64,000 nt of DNA, from contig CAWUHX010000010.1 of assembly GCA_963922205.1 (NCBI GenBank), positions 2,480,001-2,544,000 on the forward strand, given 5' to 3'. The notes beneath the pieces are model-generated. The model searched no databases. It was not told the DNA's origin and saw nothing but the letters and a program-made list of their open reading frames with translations. Each line of letters opens with the position of its first letter. Within the stretch, counting starts at the first letter, position 1. Both the position numbers and the translations under genes were made by a program. This DNA comes from Romanomermis culicivorax. Lineage: Eukaryota; Nematoda; Enoplea; Mermithida; Mermithidae. This document shows, one piece after another, positions 1 through 11,350 of the stretch.

Positions 1-1295
1 AACCCTACGGTGATCAGAATGATGTTAATGGCTACCACCTGTTGGATAACATCCTTCAGAAGTGGACAGGCGAGTCCAACAAGATTGTTGTCCCTCGTTC
101 AATGGTTACTACCATTATTGAGGCTCATCACAACGACATCCTTGCTGGACACTTTGGTGCGAAACGTACCGCGAGGCTTATAGCCCGTAGGTACCACTGG
201 CATTCCCTCAGTGCGGACGTCAAGTCCTTTTGTCAGCAGTGTGATCTTTGCCAACAGAATAAACCTGCGAGACAGAAGACCCGTGCAACTCTGAAACCGA
301 TTTCCATTACGGGTCCGTTTCATCGAGTCGGTGTTGACTGTATGGGACCAATGACCACTAGTGAAAACGGAAACCGATTCATTGTAGTTTTCATAGACTA
401 CTTTACTAAATGGGTTGAAGCTTTCGCTACTCCGGACATTACTGTGCAAACTATAGCTCGACTCTTTGTTACTCAAATTGTCTGCAGACATGGGGCACCG
501 CAGATTCTTCAGTCTGATCGTGGTACTGATTTCACGTCCAAACTGATGACTGAAATCACTGCCATTTGTTCAACTAAGAAAATCCACTCCACCGCTTATC
601 ATCCCATAACAAACGGAGAAGTGGAAAGAGCTAACCAAACGCTAGCCACACGGTTACGTATGTATGTCCACCGAGGCCATACTGATTGGGATGAGCACCT
701 GCCGTATTCTGTGTTCGCTGTCAACATTAGCATGAATGAGTCCACAGGGTACTCACCCTTTGAACTCATGTATGGTCGTACTCCCATGCTACCTGTTGAT
801 GCAGCACTCTCATTCAACCCTCCGGCCCATATCATAGATGTTTCTACTTATGATATGGAGGTCAAACAGCATTTTACCAATGCCTTGACCTTGATCCAGA
901 GCAGAATTGAGAGATCACAGGCGGCTTATGCTAGGTCCTACGACCGCATGGCACGAGATGTCTCATACAAGGTTGGGGATCAAGTGCTCAAACTGCGCAC
1001 TACTGGAAAACGTGGTCTGACGCCCAAATTATTGCCCATTTATGATGGACCCTACCTTGTCACGAATGTGGCTTATCCTAATGTCACCATTCGACTTGAG
1101 ACTGATCAAGAGGATACTGTGCATGTCAATCAGCTTAGACGCTACGTGTCACCAGCTCAGCCTACAGAAGAAGAGGAGATACCTTCCACTTCCCAGGTCA
1201 TCGAGACGGCACCTTTGTTGATCCCGTCAACAAATAGAGATTTTACACAAGATCTCATTGACCCACATCTTGATGCAGAGGTCGCCGACCCGTAA
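1..1295 (+). CDS. Pol polyprotein, C-terminal integrase region (partial)
   Basis: Integrase inserts retrotransposon cDNA into chromosomes. The frame is open from the left edge of the window, so the true start is outside; residues below count from the TTG at 42. An HHCC zinc finger uses H30, H37, C67 and C70. The catalytic triad is D99 (in VGVDCMGP), D159 (in SDRGTDF) and E195 (in NGEVER), with 35 residues between the last two. A C-terminal GPY-like module (YDGPYLVTNV, then HVNQLRRYV) follows, and the end is an acidic tail. No chromodomain is seen. No stop or frameshift interrupts it. Downstream lie noncoding DNA and the 3' LTR. Known of the family: integrase is cut from a Gag-Pol precursor. 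Confidence 0.93.
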   Translation, partial: PYGDQNDVNGYHLLDNILQKWTGESNKIVVPRSMVTTIIEAHHNDILAGHFGAKRTARLIARRYHWHSLSADVKSFCQQCDLCQQNKPARQKTRATLKPISITGPFHRVGVDCMGPMTTSENGNRFIVVFIDYFTKWVEAFATPDITVQTIARLFVTQIVCRHGAPQILQSDRGTDFTSKLMTEITAICSTKKIHSTAYHPITNGEVERANQTLATRLRMYVHRGHTDWDEHLPYSVFAVNISMNESTGYSPFELMYGRTPMLPVDAALSFNPPAHIIDVSTYDMEVKQHFTNALTLIQSRIERSQAAYARSYDRMARDVSYKVGDQVLKLRTTGKRGLTPKLLPIYDGPYLVTNVAYPNVTIRLETDQEDTVHVNQLRRYVSPAQPTEEEEIPSTSQVIETAPLLIPSTNRDFTQDLIDPHLDAEVADP

Positions 1296-2253
1296 TCAAG
1301 TCGCTCTTCTCTTCTTTACTCACGGACGGGGTCGTCCTTTTTCGAAGGACCGCCATGCCCCTCACAAAATACCCACTTCTGTTCCAAGCTGGAATAGCAG
1401 TGTAAAGAAGAGAATGAGCAGCGATCAATGCATCTAAACTAGGGTATTGCCTCACATTGCAGGCGCATCCATGCGATAGCCTATATCTCGCCTCTAAAAT
1501 TTTTCTCTTAGTCTCGTTTCAGATTTCACAAATCAACCGACAATTGGCAACTTCAACGAAGGGATCAAATGACGTCAGCAACTTCACGCATCTCCGATGG
1601 ACGTCAGCAACTCCACGCAACATTGACACAATTCCACAAACCAGAACATACCGAAAAACCACTGAACCAGCAACCGCTCGCCGCCACCCTCACCTGAACG
1701 TTTGACCGTCGCAGCCGGCACAAGGATGAGGACGCCCTTTTTCGAAGGACCGCCGTGTCACGTGCCGACGGATTTCGTCGAACGTCACGTGATTCACATC
1801 ACATTTTTTTCATTATGTTTTTCGTTATGTTTTGTGTTACAGTAATTTACATCAATTTTGCGTTTCGTTTTTATACTTTTTACATGCAATTTATGTGTGT
1901 ACTTTTTATGTTTGTTTCTGTTGCTTTTGCGCACAGTTATTTCCGTTTCGATTTATTATTTTCAATCGCACACGTAGACTACGGTATGTGCCCGCTAGTC
2001 AAGAATTTCCGTTAGAGATAAGCTCTCCGAGCTCGTCGCTGTAATTAGAGCTCAACGTGCACTTCTTATCAGTAAAAACTAGCGACGTTTCACAACGTGA
2101 AACGACTAGTTGAAATTCTCACTAGTGACGTTCCTATGTTAAGCATGGAGAGTGAAAACTCGCCCCAATGCTTAACGTTGTGAACTGAAAATGTCTATGT
2201 GATCATAGGCATCTTCTGCAACGATTTCCGCTGCAGAAGTTAGCTTGGGGGAG
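1296..2253 (+). other. Noncoding 3' region of the gypsy element
   Basis: This stretch between pol and the LTR has no convincing gene; small open frames around 1755-2044 look like low-complexity chance. A 19-bp motif, cctttttcgaaggaccgcc, occurs at 1336-1354 and again at 1736-1754, exactly 400 bp apart. A near-perfect palindrome of CGTTTCAC and GTGAAACG arms sits at 2086-2104, just before more short inverted ACTAGT-type motifs. The region ends in the polypurine tract. Confidence 0.6.
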
Positions 2254-2852
2254 TGTTAACTCCGCCCAAGGCATACTGTAGTCTATGGAGCCCTTTAAAA
2301 GGGCATGTTTTGTCATTTTTGTGTGTTCTTGGCACTCTCTTTGAGCCTAACTGGTTTTTCGTCGTTTAGCTTCACGTCGCGTCCGCCGCCGATATATTTT
2401 ATTATATTTTTATTGTTGTCAACTGCGTTGCCGTCACACGTCGAATAAATTACCATATTTTCGTCCCCGACCTACACACACACACATCGCCTACAGTAAC
2501 CCGACCGTAGGAACCCGTCCCCGTCGCCGTTAATTGTAGAGACCCGTCGCCCCTCACCGAGGAAACGTTAGTGATCGCCGCCTGCCGCTTAGCAGCCGCC
2601 GAATCCCCACGCCGAATCGCTCGGAGTTCATTCCCACATCCCCGTCCGTAGGACCCCGCGTTTGACCCCGAACCCGTCGCCCAGCGCCGAGGAATTTGAG
2701 AAGAAGTGTCGTGAGTCTTCTCAGGGGTTATTGTTATTGAGGGTATATTTGCGGGAGTCTCCCCTAAGCTAGTTTTCCCTCGGAAGGACCCTCAGTTAAG
2801 AAAGCCCTCAGACCCTTAAGGTCAGGGCCTAAAAAGGGGATTTAGGTTAACA
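2254..2852 (+). repeat. 3' LTR of the gypsy element
   Basis: It starts TGTTAACTCC right after the polypurine tract and ends GGTTAACA, so the ends form the TG..CA inverted repeat usual for LTRs. A TATA-like TTTAAAAG lies near 2294 and AATAAA near 2445, consistent with promoter and poly(A) functions. The 5' LTR is not in the window, so the boundary has not been checked against its twin. Confidence 0.75.
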
Positions 2853-3787
2853 ATCAGGTCCCCTACAGTAAGCCATTCCCCGAATGGCACCGTCCCCCAT
2901 TATGAGGATTAGGGATTGAGGATTAGGGATTGACACCCCCGACCCGGCCGCGTTGTCCATTATTCTACAGCATTAACCCCAGGACAAGGCAGAGGTACAC
3001 CATAGGTTTACCTGTGGTAGTACCAGCTGGGTTGGGTTCCCGAACTGAAAACACATACTGGAGCCACCCCACGGGGTCACAGCATGTCACCTACCGTGTC
3101 ATGGCCATGTCTCCTATGGGATATGGTACGGGTTTGCCCGTCAATGTGACTGATCACCACCTCTGTTTAATGTGACATGGCTCCAAATTCAGTTAATGTG
3201 ACAAAACTTAAGGTAGACATTACCTGAAACAGATATTAAAAAATTCTCATTTATAAACAGAGCAGTCAACATTCTTCAACACATAGTTTCCGCCAGTTAT
3301 AGCGGAGTATGTAAAGCTTTATTGAAAAAATTGATTTTGGTCAAATGTAAGTGCACTAGCCTTTTTGACCATGCACAGCAAAAATTTGTCACTTATCGTG
3401 TGCGATTCAATTGATATTTACTCATCCGCGCAAGATGCTGATGCATCGTTTTTTTCTTCTCTTCAGATGTGACACTAATGTTTATTTTTTCTATTCTTTA
3501 ATATTGATGCTGTGCAATATTTATACTTATTTTGGGTATACTGTAGGAAAACGATGCTCCCTGAGCATCTGTTCTTTATGAAACAGCGTCAGCTGTTTCT
3601 CTCCGCTGCTTCACTTTGGGTGCTTTTTGCTACAGCATAGTCCCTTTTGCTCCTTGGCTCTGCATTTCTCCTCATATCTCACAAGTGCTACCCAGCTCGG
3701 TTTAGCTCATCTCAATTCCCACCCACCCTCCCTCTATCTCTTTCTCTCTTCTCTCCCTTAACTTCCCTAACTTATCCCTGGTTTTAG
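2853..3787. other. Unassigned spacer upstream of recombinase exon
   Basis: No gene or known repeat is recognised. A short tandem of gaggattagggatt lies at about 2903-2932. The last 65 bp (about 3720-3785) is almost pure pyrimidine and ends CTGGTTTTAG, a strong 3' splice site, so the end of this region is probably intron. Confidence 0.4.
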
Positions 3788-4782
3788 ACTACTTCGATTT
3801 GACTAATTACACAAGCTTGCAACTACTTCTCGGCAATCCCAACCTATCATCACTTCGCTTACATTCGATTCGCACCGCCATTTTAGCATCACGCTCGCAA
3901 TCGACCCTTACTGTGTACACATCTCAATTTAAAAAATGGTCAAATTGGGCGATCACCAACAATGTTACAGTCTTTCCCCCAGATCCACTTGAATTCGCAG
4001 CTTTTTTGACAGATAAGACACAATTCCATAGCTCATCCAGTTTAGCCCAAGCACACGCCGCCTTGTGTTGGTTCCACAAAATCGCGAACTTGCATGCTTT
4101 TAGTGACAGCTTCATCATCAAATCAGTGATCGAAGCGGCGCGTCGTCACTGCTCTGCCAAACATAATAGGAAGGAACCATTCACTCCAGACATAATCCAC
4201 AGAATTTCAGTCTTTTGTACGGACAATCCTAGCCTGGCCAATCTACGCCTTTTAGCCATGGTCACTCTGGGTTATGCTGGTTTTCTTCGAATTAGAGAAA
4301 TCCTAAACTTGCGAGCTAGCGATATCTTATTCGGATCATCCTCATTTACAGTAAAAATTCGTCAAAGCAAGACAGATGTCTACCGGACAGGATCTACTAT
4401 AACAATTCCTAAAGTACCTCATCTCTCTTGCCCTTTTACGGCACTCCTCAATTATTTCCACACGGCAAAGATATTGCCTAATTCCGAACAACTACTGTTT
4501 CGAGCCATTTCCAAAAGTCACAATCATGAGCAGTTGAAATCATCCCAGCCACTTTCATATGGTAGATTCAGGGAACAGCTCCTGAATACTTTGGAAACGC
4601 TGCAGATGGATGCAAGCAAGTTTGGCACTCACAGTTTGCGATCAGGAGGTGCTACAGCAGCAGCAGCTGCAGGTGTTCCAGATCACGTAATCCAGATACA
4701 AGGGCGGTGGAAGACCGAATTTTGTAGAAACATGTACATTAAAAAAGGCGTTCAAATGAACAGCTTGTCTAAAATATTTTGA
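3788..4782 (+). CDS. Tyrosine recombinase, C-terminal exon
   Basis: Phage-integrase-type tyrosine recombinase, as carried by DIRS-like and Crypton-like mobile elements of animals; it cuts and joins DNA through a 3'-phosphotyrosine. Counting from the TTG at 3799, an N-terminal SAM-like core-binding domain covers about 20-115 and the catalytic domain about 125-315. The catalytic set is complete: R164 (in YAGFLRIREI), H278-x-x-R281 (in THSLRSGGAT), W304 (in GRWKTE) and Y313 (in NMYI). The frame has no ATG before about residue 154. It is open back to a stop at 3703, and a strong 3' splice site (pyrimidine tract then TTTTAG at 3782-3787) precedes the homology, so I infer an upstream exon or a trans-spliced start. 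No terminal repeats were found nearby. It could be a live element or a lone domesticated copy. Confidence 0.85.
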
Positions 4783-5460
4783 TCAATTTCTCTTCTCTGA
4801 GGTTGTGTATAAATATCCCCCTTTCTCTTTTAGATTTGAGCCGGCTAAATTTATGTTTCTTCTAGCAGTACGCCCACGCTTGAAAATAAAGTTTTGCGAT
4901 TCAGGTTTTCTCTTTTCCTGTTAAATTGGTTCATCAACATTACACAGAGATTTCAACAGGACGCGGCGTCATATTTCTTATCAAAGAATTTTGTTTTGTC
5001 TGTTATTGCATTTCCTTTTTTCACATCATTGGTTTGACCGTTTTTGTAGATTGTTTCATGTACATTACGATTGTAAAGTGCGACATACTGTAGCCTAAAG
5101 GCCACCCCTCCTCCTAATAAATTCACGTTTGACTTAGAATTTACAAAATAAGTGTTTTATGTTCGGTTGCATAGCATTAGAACATAAATATTCTTATTTT
5201 CCTAAAAAGTAGGTTAACCTTGAAAAGCAAAGTTTCCAAAGTTGAAAATTCTGTACTGTACGACTGAAAACGCATCTACAATTATTCAGAAAGCATTACG
5301 AACCGAGATATGAATTTTTTTGGGAGATAAGAATTTTTTTGCAGTAAAGACGACTTATTTTCAGTTAGTTATGTGTGCTTGGATTAGTGGCTAAATTCTT
5401 TGTTTGACGAAAAGTATGTATAAATATAATAATTTAATTTGGAAATTATGATGTAAGCAC
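4783..5460. other. Spacer, nothing recognised
   Basis: A+T-rich sequence after the recombinase. It has AATAAA-like motifs near 4886 and 5118 that could end its transcript. No gene or repeat is supported. Confidence 0.4.
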
Positions 5461-5627
5461 CACCGTTTTTTTTCCTCGAAGATTTTTTTCCACATGAGAA
5501 CCGGATCCAAAATTTTTTTCCTCATTTTCCAAAAATTTTCCTCATTTTTAAAAACGCTTATAATATGGCTACGGATGCTTTTTTATGCATTTTAAGAGCA
5601 TACCCAAGCATTTTGTTGTATTCAGAG

Positions 5628-6627
5628 CACCGTTTTTTTTCCTCGAAGATTTTTTCCACATGAGAACCGGACCCATAATTTTTTTCTCCATTTTCCAAAA
5701 ATTTTCCACATTTTTAAAAACGCTTATAATGTGGCTACGGATGCTTTTTTATGCATTTTAGGAGCATACCCAAGCATTTTGTTGTATTTGTAGTCAGAAA
5801 CCTGCAAAAATGAGGAAAAAAATTGAGAAAATTCTGGTTATGTTAGTCAAAATGAGCTCATAAAGAATTGTTGGTGTTCTACAGGAGCGGGTGAAGCAAC
5901 GATAGTGTTCTCATGAATTTATCTGCTATTAACATTTCCGTGATTCAGATTAGAATCATCTAATTTTATTTAGTTGTTTTTAAAATTTTTCGATTTTCAC
6001 TTTCTACAACGCTGTAAAATAAACTTTCATAACGTTGGGAAATAAATTAAAATCAGACTGATGAAGTGTAATTTGCTTCCCATTCCGGCGCGAAGCGCCT
6101 GAAAAATTTTCGGGTTTTTGTATTCTAAAACGCTGAAAACTAAATCTCTCCAACAGATAATTCGTGAACAAAAATTTTAAAATCGCGTTCTAGAGTAATG
6201 TCTTCAATTTCCACCTTCAATAAACGCAAAAGTTCAGTTTGCAAACGTTTAAAAAATTCCAATCATCGAAAGAAAAAATTGAGAGACTTGATGAAAAATC
6301 TCTATTTTCGGCGACATAATTGACTGTAAACGATTAGAAAATGAAACGAGCTAACTTGATTGATAGAAACTGTTGAGCATTAATTAGTAAGTCGAAGTAG
6401 ATATGCTAACGGCCGCGCCTGATAGAATATAGTTATCATTATACCCATGATCGGCGCGAAGCGCCGGAAAATTTTTAGATTTTGACCTTTTAAAGTCTAC
6501 CAAAACGCATCTTTTCGGTTTAGAGTTCCCCAAAATTTTTTCTACAAGGAGAACCATACCCAAAATTTTTTTCCTCATTTCGAAATTTTTTTCCTCAAAA
6601 GACCCCATTTGAGGAAAAAAAACGGTG
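5628..6627. mobile_element. Inner CACCG..CGGTG element inserted in its own family
   Basis: A 1000-bp element with TIRs CACCGTTTTTTTTCCTC and GAGGAAAAAAAACGGTG, flanked by perfect 8-bp duplications ATTCAGAG at 5620-5627 and 6628-6635. It interrupts a related copy. Two copies of the family hairpin lie at 6085-6101 and 6452-6467. It is noncoding and must be mobilised in trans. Confidence 0.85.
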
Positions 6628-6730
6628 ATTCAGAGTCAGAAACCTGCAAAAATGAGGAAAAAATTGAGAAAATTCTGGTTATGTTTGTTAAAAATGAGCT
6701 CATGAAGAATATATTGGTGTTCTACAGGAG

Positions 6731-7016
6731 CATACCTGTACTTGGGGGGGTTGGGGGGGGGGAATGATTTTGGGTACAGGGTTGGCCAAGTTGGGGGGGT
6801 CCCCCCCAACCCCCCCCCAAGTACAGGTATGCCAACCCTGTACCCAAAATCATTTCCCCCCCAACCCCCCCAGTTTGGAAAAAATTAAAAAAATTTTCAA
6901 AAAACTGTATGTTTTTTGGCCTTTTTTGGGAAAAATTTCGACTTTTTCCTACCCCCCCCCCCCCCAAAATTTCGGATTTACCCCCCCCCCCACTGGTCGA
7001 AGGTCTTACAGGTATG
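6731..7016. mobile_element. MITE with CATACCTGTA ends and G/C homopolymers
   Basis: A 286-bp element with TIRs CATACCTGTA and TACAGGTATG and perfect 8-bp TSD TACAGGAG (6723-6730, 7017-7024). The interior holds runs of 7-13 G or C and a copied pair of GTACTTGGGG motifs facing each other. Other copies lie at 8333-8536 and 36569-36780, with a right-end fragment near 51018. The open frames across it are homopolymer artefacts. Confidence 0.85.
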
Positions 7017-7796
7017 TACAGGAGCAGGTGAAGCATGTCAACGATAGAGTTCTCAGGAATTTATCCGCTCTATTGACATTTTGGTGGTTCCGATTAGAAT
7101 CATCTAATTTTATTTAGCTCTTGGTCCAGCGCAGAGCGCCGAAAATTTTTTTGGATTTTCACTTTCTAAAACGCTGGAAAATGAACCTTCACAACGTTGA
7201 GAAATAAATAAAAATCAAACTGATGAACTGTAATTTGTACCCCATTCCGGCGCCCAGCGCCGGAAAAATTTTCGGGTTTTTATATTCTAAAACGCTAGAA
7301 AATAAATCTCTCCAACAGATATTTATGAATAGAAGTTCTAAAATCGCAGTCTAGAATGATGTCTTCAATTTCCATCTTCAATAAACGCAAAAGTCCAGGT
7401 TGCAAATGTTTAAAAACTTCCAAGCATCGAGAAGAAAAATTGAGAGAATTGATGAAAAATGTCAATTTTGGGCGACATAATGGACTGTCAACGATTAGAA
7501 AATGAAGCGAGCTAACTTGATGGATGGAAACTGTTGAGCATTAATTAGTAAGTCGAAGTAGATATTGCTAACGGCCGCGCCTGATAGAGAATAGTTAAGA
7601 TTATACCCATGACCGGCGCGAAGCGCCGGAAAATTTTGAGATTTCGACCCTTTTAACTCCGCCAAAACGCATCTTTTCGGTTTTGAATTCCCCAAAATTT
7701 TTTCCTCAATGAGAACCATACCCAAAATTTTTTTCCTCATTTCGAAATTTTTTTCCTCAAAACACCCCATTTGAGGAGAAAAAAAACGGTGATGAG

Positions 7797-9017
7797 CACT
7801 GTTTTTTTTCCCCGGGCCTTTTCCCCAAATGAGGAGAGGGATCAAAATTTTTTTCCCCATTTTACCGGAGTCGTTTTTTTCACTTAAAATGCTACAGACG
7901 CTTAATTTACGTATTTTTGAGCTTTTTCAAGCCTTCTGGTGTATTCAGACCCGTTAATTCATAAAAATTGAGGAAAAAATTGAAATTTTCAAGTTCAAAG
8001 TTTAATCTACAAGCATTCGAACAAACTTTCAAGCAAACTATCCAAAAGCATAATGACTTTGAATTACATGTGAAATCGATGGTTAAGTCCTCTATGATGA
8101 CAAGTGAGAACTCAAAAGGGATGTTAATCTTTCCGGCGCGTGGCGCCGGAAAAATTTTTTGGGTATTGATATTCTGCGACGCTGAAAAATCAATTTTCCG
8201 AACGTTTATTTCAAGAACTACATTTGAATTTTGTGTTCAAAAGTCGTAATTTCTAGAATTTTACTTGAAAAATTTTAAAACCAGTATAATTTATTTGTAA
8301 ACTCTCATACTTGATCGAAAATATATGAGTAACATACCTGTACTTGGGGGGAGGGGGTTGGGGGGGGGACTCCCCCCCAACTTGGCCAACCCTGTACCCA
8401 AAATCATTTACCCCCCAACCCCCCCCCCAGTTTGGAAAAAATTAAAAAAATTTGCAAAAAAAGTGTATGTTTTTTGGGAAAAATTTCGACTTTTTTCTAC
8501 CCCCCCCCCCAACTGGTCGGAAGTCTTACAGATATGATGAGTAAGCAGAGTATAAATTTACGAAAGATATTTCCATGAAGCATTTGAATTGATTTTACGT
8601 TAGAAAAGAAATAATTGCATCAAAAAGCTTAGAGACTTGACGTATTGATCTTTCTCAAAAGGAAAAAATGCGAATCTTCATTAAATATCATGATAAAATA
8701 TTGAAGATTATCAATGAAAACATGGGATAATACGTTCAAGATGATGAAAACTATTATAAATTATATGATAAATGAAGGTAGACATGCTGAAAGCCGCGCC
8801 AGGGGTTAGTAACGCATAATAATGATTATTAAAGTTATAATCGGCGCGAAGCGCCGGAAAATTTTGAGATTATGACCTTCTAAAATGCACCAAAATGCAT
8901 CTTTTCTGTATCCGATCCCCAATATTTTCTTCCCCAAATGGGGAAAGAGCCCAAAATTTTTTTCACTTTTCCGAATTTTTTTTTCCCCGAAGAAGCACGA
9001 TTTGGGGAAAAAACAGT
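7797..9017. mobile_element. CACTG-type element, hairpin family
   Basis: It starts CACTGTTTTTTTTCCCC at 7797 and ends with GGGGAAAAAACAGT near 9017, an inverted match. It abuts the outer element to its left and no clean TSD is seen. It carries family hairpins at 8133-8149 (loop changed to GTG) and 8842-8857. A CATACCTGTA MITE is inserted at 8333-8536. Confidence 0.65.
8333..8536. mobile_element. CATACCTGTA MITE, second copy
   Basis: A 204-bp element with left end CATACCTGTACTTGG, right end CTTACAGATATG, and perfect 8-bp TSD ATGAGTAA at 8325-8332 and 8537-8544. The interior G and C runs match the copy at 6731. It lies inside the CACTG-type element. Confidence 0.85.
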
Positions 9018-9323
9018 ATGTATAAGTACAATCATATTGCTGAAAATTTCTAATGTAAAAAAATTTAGCGTTAGAATTCCGCCTTCCACCTCTAAATACG
9101 GGTCTGCGAGCCACGGACACTTGTGCCAATTGGCACAAAAAGCCAAAAAAAATTTGTGCCTATGACACAAAAAAAAATTATTTTCTCTCGAGAAGCATAC
9201 GGAAAATCTTTTAAAAGTTTCTGGTCAAGAGTTTGATAGAAACATATGTAATTAAAGATATCTTTAGCGCACTAATCTGCATAAAAATCGTGTCACCCTA
9301 TTTTTATCTAATCACGTCAGTGA
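9018..9323. other. Repeat fragments with TGTGCC motif
   Basis: No gene. Around 9120-9170 is a fragment TTGTGCCAATTGGCAC followed by GCCAAAAA, which recurs in longer form at 44289-44372. An AAATACGGGTCTG fragment near 9094 is a broken end of the MITE family found next door. Confidence 0.4.
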
Positions 9324-9691
9324 CAGGCGCGTATTTAAAAGGGGGAACGGGGAGGGGGGAGGGAATTCCGCCCCTAAATTATTTTACATTTTTTCGGGTT
9401 TTTCCCAAAATCCACGTCGTGATTAAACTGATATCATGAATAATAGATTAAATTTAAATCATAAATTTTAGAATAAAATTTTCAACAATATCATCGTACT
9501 TATACATCACAATTCCCAAATTGAATTATTGTATTTACATACTTTTCGTTAAACATGGAATTTAGCTTACTAATTCAGCCAACTGAAAATATGTCGTCTT
9601 TACTACAAAAATGATTTTCTTTTTATTCAGTAAATTTTAAAAAAAATTTTGGAAAATTCCCCCCTTATTTTAAATCCTGAATACGGGTATG
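9324..9691. mobile_element. MITE with CAGGCNCGTATTT ends, copy 1
   Basis: Left end CAGGCGCGTATTTAAAAG, right end AATACGGGTATG. The TSDs GTCAGTGA (9316-9323) and GTTAGTGA (9692-9699) match at 7 of 8. The ends align with those of the perfectly flanked copy at 9780-10063. Noncoding. Confidence 0.75.
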
Positions 9692-9779
9692 GTTAGTGAC
9701 AGTGTCGAGAAAATGGTTTATATGATTCGAAAAAGAATCGAATGCTGTGAGAATTTCAGTATTCATATAGAATTGGTCA

Positions 9780-10063
9780 CATACCCGTATTCAGGATTTT
9801 TAAAAAAGGGGGAATTTTCCAAAATTTTTTTACAATCTATTGAAAAAAAGAAAATCATTTTTGAAGTAAAAACGACTTGGTTTCAGTTAGTTTACGTGTG
9901 CTTGAATTAGTGGTCAAATTCTATGTTTGACGAAAAGTATGTAAATATAATAATTTAATTTGGGAATAGTCATGAATAAGTACAATAATATTGCTAAAAA
10001 CTTTATTCGAAAAAAATTAAGGGAGGGAATCCCCCCCCCCTTCCCCCTCTAAATACGGGCCTG
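9780..10063. mobile_element. MITE with CATACCCGTATT / AATACGGGCCTG ends, copy 2
   Basis: A 284-bp element with left end CATACCCGTATTCAGG, right end AAATACGGGCCTG and perfect 8-bp TSD ATTGGTCA at 9772-9779 and 10064-10071. Its strand relative to copy 1 is reversed. The interior has G-rich and C-rich tracts near the ends and A+T-rich sequence between. Confidence 0.85.
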
Positions 10064-11350
10064 ATTGGTCAGAAATTTTATATTTTCCTTTAATTTTTTG
10101 GCTATGAGTTTCTTTCTAACAACAATGTAAAAATTAAATTAAGGATGTATTAACTGCTTTCTCCTGTCGAAAAATTGTGTCAACAATGTCAATTTTTCTG
10201 TTTGAATCAAACAACAAAAACGAAGATTTCAGTTCCCTATCCCACTCAATGAACAGAGGGAAGTTAAGAATTTATATTTATTTATCATTCGTTGACAATC
10301 AAAGTTTTTTACGATAATACAGATATACTATTCGAATAAAATTATTTTGCGTCTTCAGCACGTAAAACCATACTTTGGCACGAAAAAACTCAGGTACTTC
10401 TGCTTCCAGCAGCCCACCGTTTTTTCCCCAAATCAGTGCGGTTGGCGAAAAAAATTTTGGGTTTTTTCAGAAAGTGCATTTTAAAAATTCAAAAGATCAA
10501 AATTTTGCGGCGTTTCGCGCCGGTCGGTAATAATAATTTTGATCACCGATTTCTATAATCACTATTTTTTTCACGGCTACGCTTTCGCCATTTGGTGATA
10601 GAGGTCAAATTTTTTTCAACATTTTCGCAATGTAGTTTTTTCCGCTCAAAATTCCATTATATGCTTTATTTATGCATTTTTGAGCGAAAAAAACCGAAAA
10701 AATTTAATGAAAAAAAATTGAAAAATCTTGATTTTCGTCAAATATATAATATAGCTATGGCGCTACCGTGTGCACAGTAGCAGCGTAATGTAAAACTTAT
10801 TTTGCCCGCTACTTCAACAAATAAGCGAGATTAAGGGTATTCTCGATCGATTGTAATTCGCGTCTCAGCACCGTGATCTTTTTTTTTGCTCCCTGTGTAA
10901 GGTCGCAGGGGGTGTATATTTCGGCGGCTCCTTTAGTACAATAGGTGTACAACAATGTACAAAGTACAAACCACTTATTCCCCTTTACATTGCCTAATTT
11001 CACATTCTCACCGTATAAAACGGACCAAATTGCTTTTGGTGCGTCGAATATGTAATCAATATTTTCCCCTTTTCCGTAATTTGGAAGAAAACGGTGGATT
11101 ACCCAATCTCACGAATTACAACATAGACTCCTGCGCTAGGCGCCAGAAAACTGTAGTCTCGACAAAATGTATTTCTACTTTCTAAAAGCAAATACTAGAA
11201 AAATCTTCGTGCGCAGCCAAAAATGTTTGGCTCCTTCAAAAACCAGCGGTTCTGCACAGCTGTGAATTTTCCCAGTTTCCAACATCAAAATCATTTATGC
11301 AATAGATACATTTTCAAACACGGTAAACATATTTTTCTCATACTGACCAC
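10064..11350. other. Intergenic; decayed hairpin-family fragment
   Basis: No gene is recognised. About 10417-10770 has pieces of the hairpin repeat family, starting ACCGTTTTTTCCCC, with an imperfect, reversed hairpin near 10512-10530. The rest is unassigned. Confidence 0.4.

Larger units (their letters stand above)
1..2852 (+). mobile_element. Ty3/gypsy LTR retrotransposon, 3' part
   Basis: The window opens inside the pol frame of an LTR retrotransposon. In order: the integrase end of pol (1-1295), about 960 bp of noncoding DNA, a purine-rich tract ending GCTTGGGGGAG at 2243-2253, and a 599-bp 3' LTR (2254-2852). Gag, protease, reverse transcriptase, primer-binding site and 5' LTR lie left of the window. 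The visible pol frame is uninterrupted, so the copy may be young. The family is called from the DD35E integrase with HHCC finger and GPY-type C-terminus. Confidence 0.9.
5461..7791. mobile_element. Outer non-autonomous CACCG..CGGTG element (disrupted)
   Basis: Terminal inverted repeats CACCGTTTTTTTTCCTC (5461) and the reverse ending AAAACGGTG (7791). The flanking 8 bp, GTAAGCAC and ATGAGCAC, match at 6 of 8, so the TSD has aged. It carries the 1000-bp sister copy at 5628-6627 and the G-rich MITE at 6731-7016. With these removed, the remaining sequence matches the inner copy along its length. No protein frame is seen. The 8-bp TSD and short TIRs fit the hAT superfamily (inference). Confidence 0.75.

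Noticed and set aside
6722..7117. Open frames through G and C runs (also near 8325, 11295, 36529)
   Set aside because: Poly-Gly/Pro translations of MITE homopolymers.
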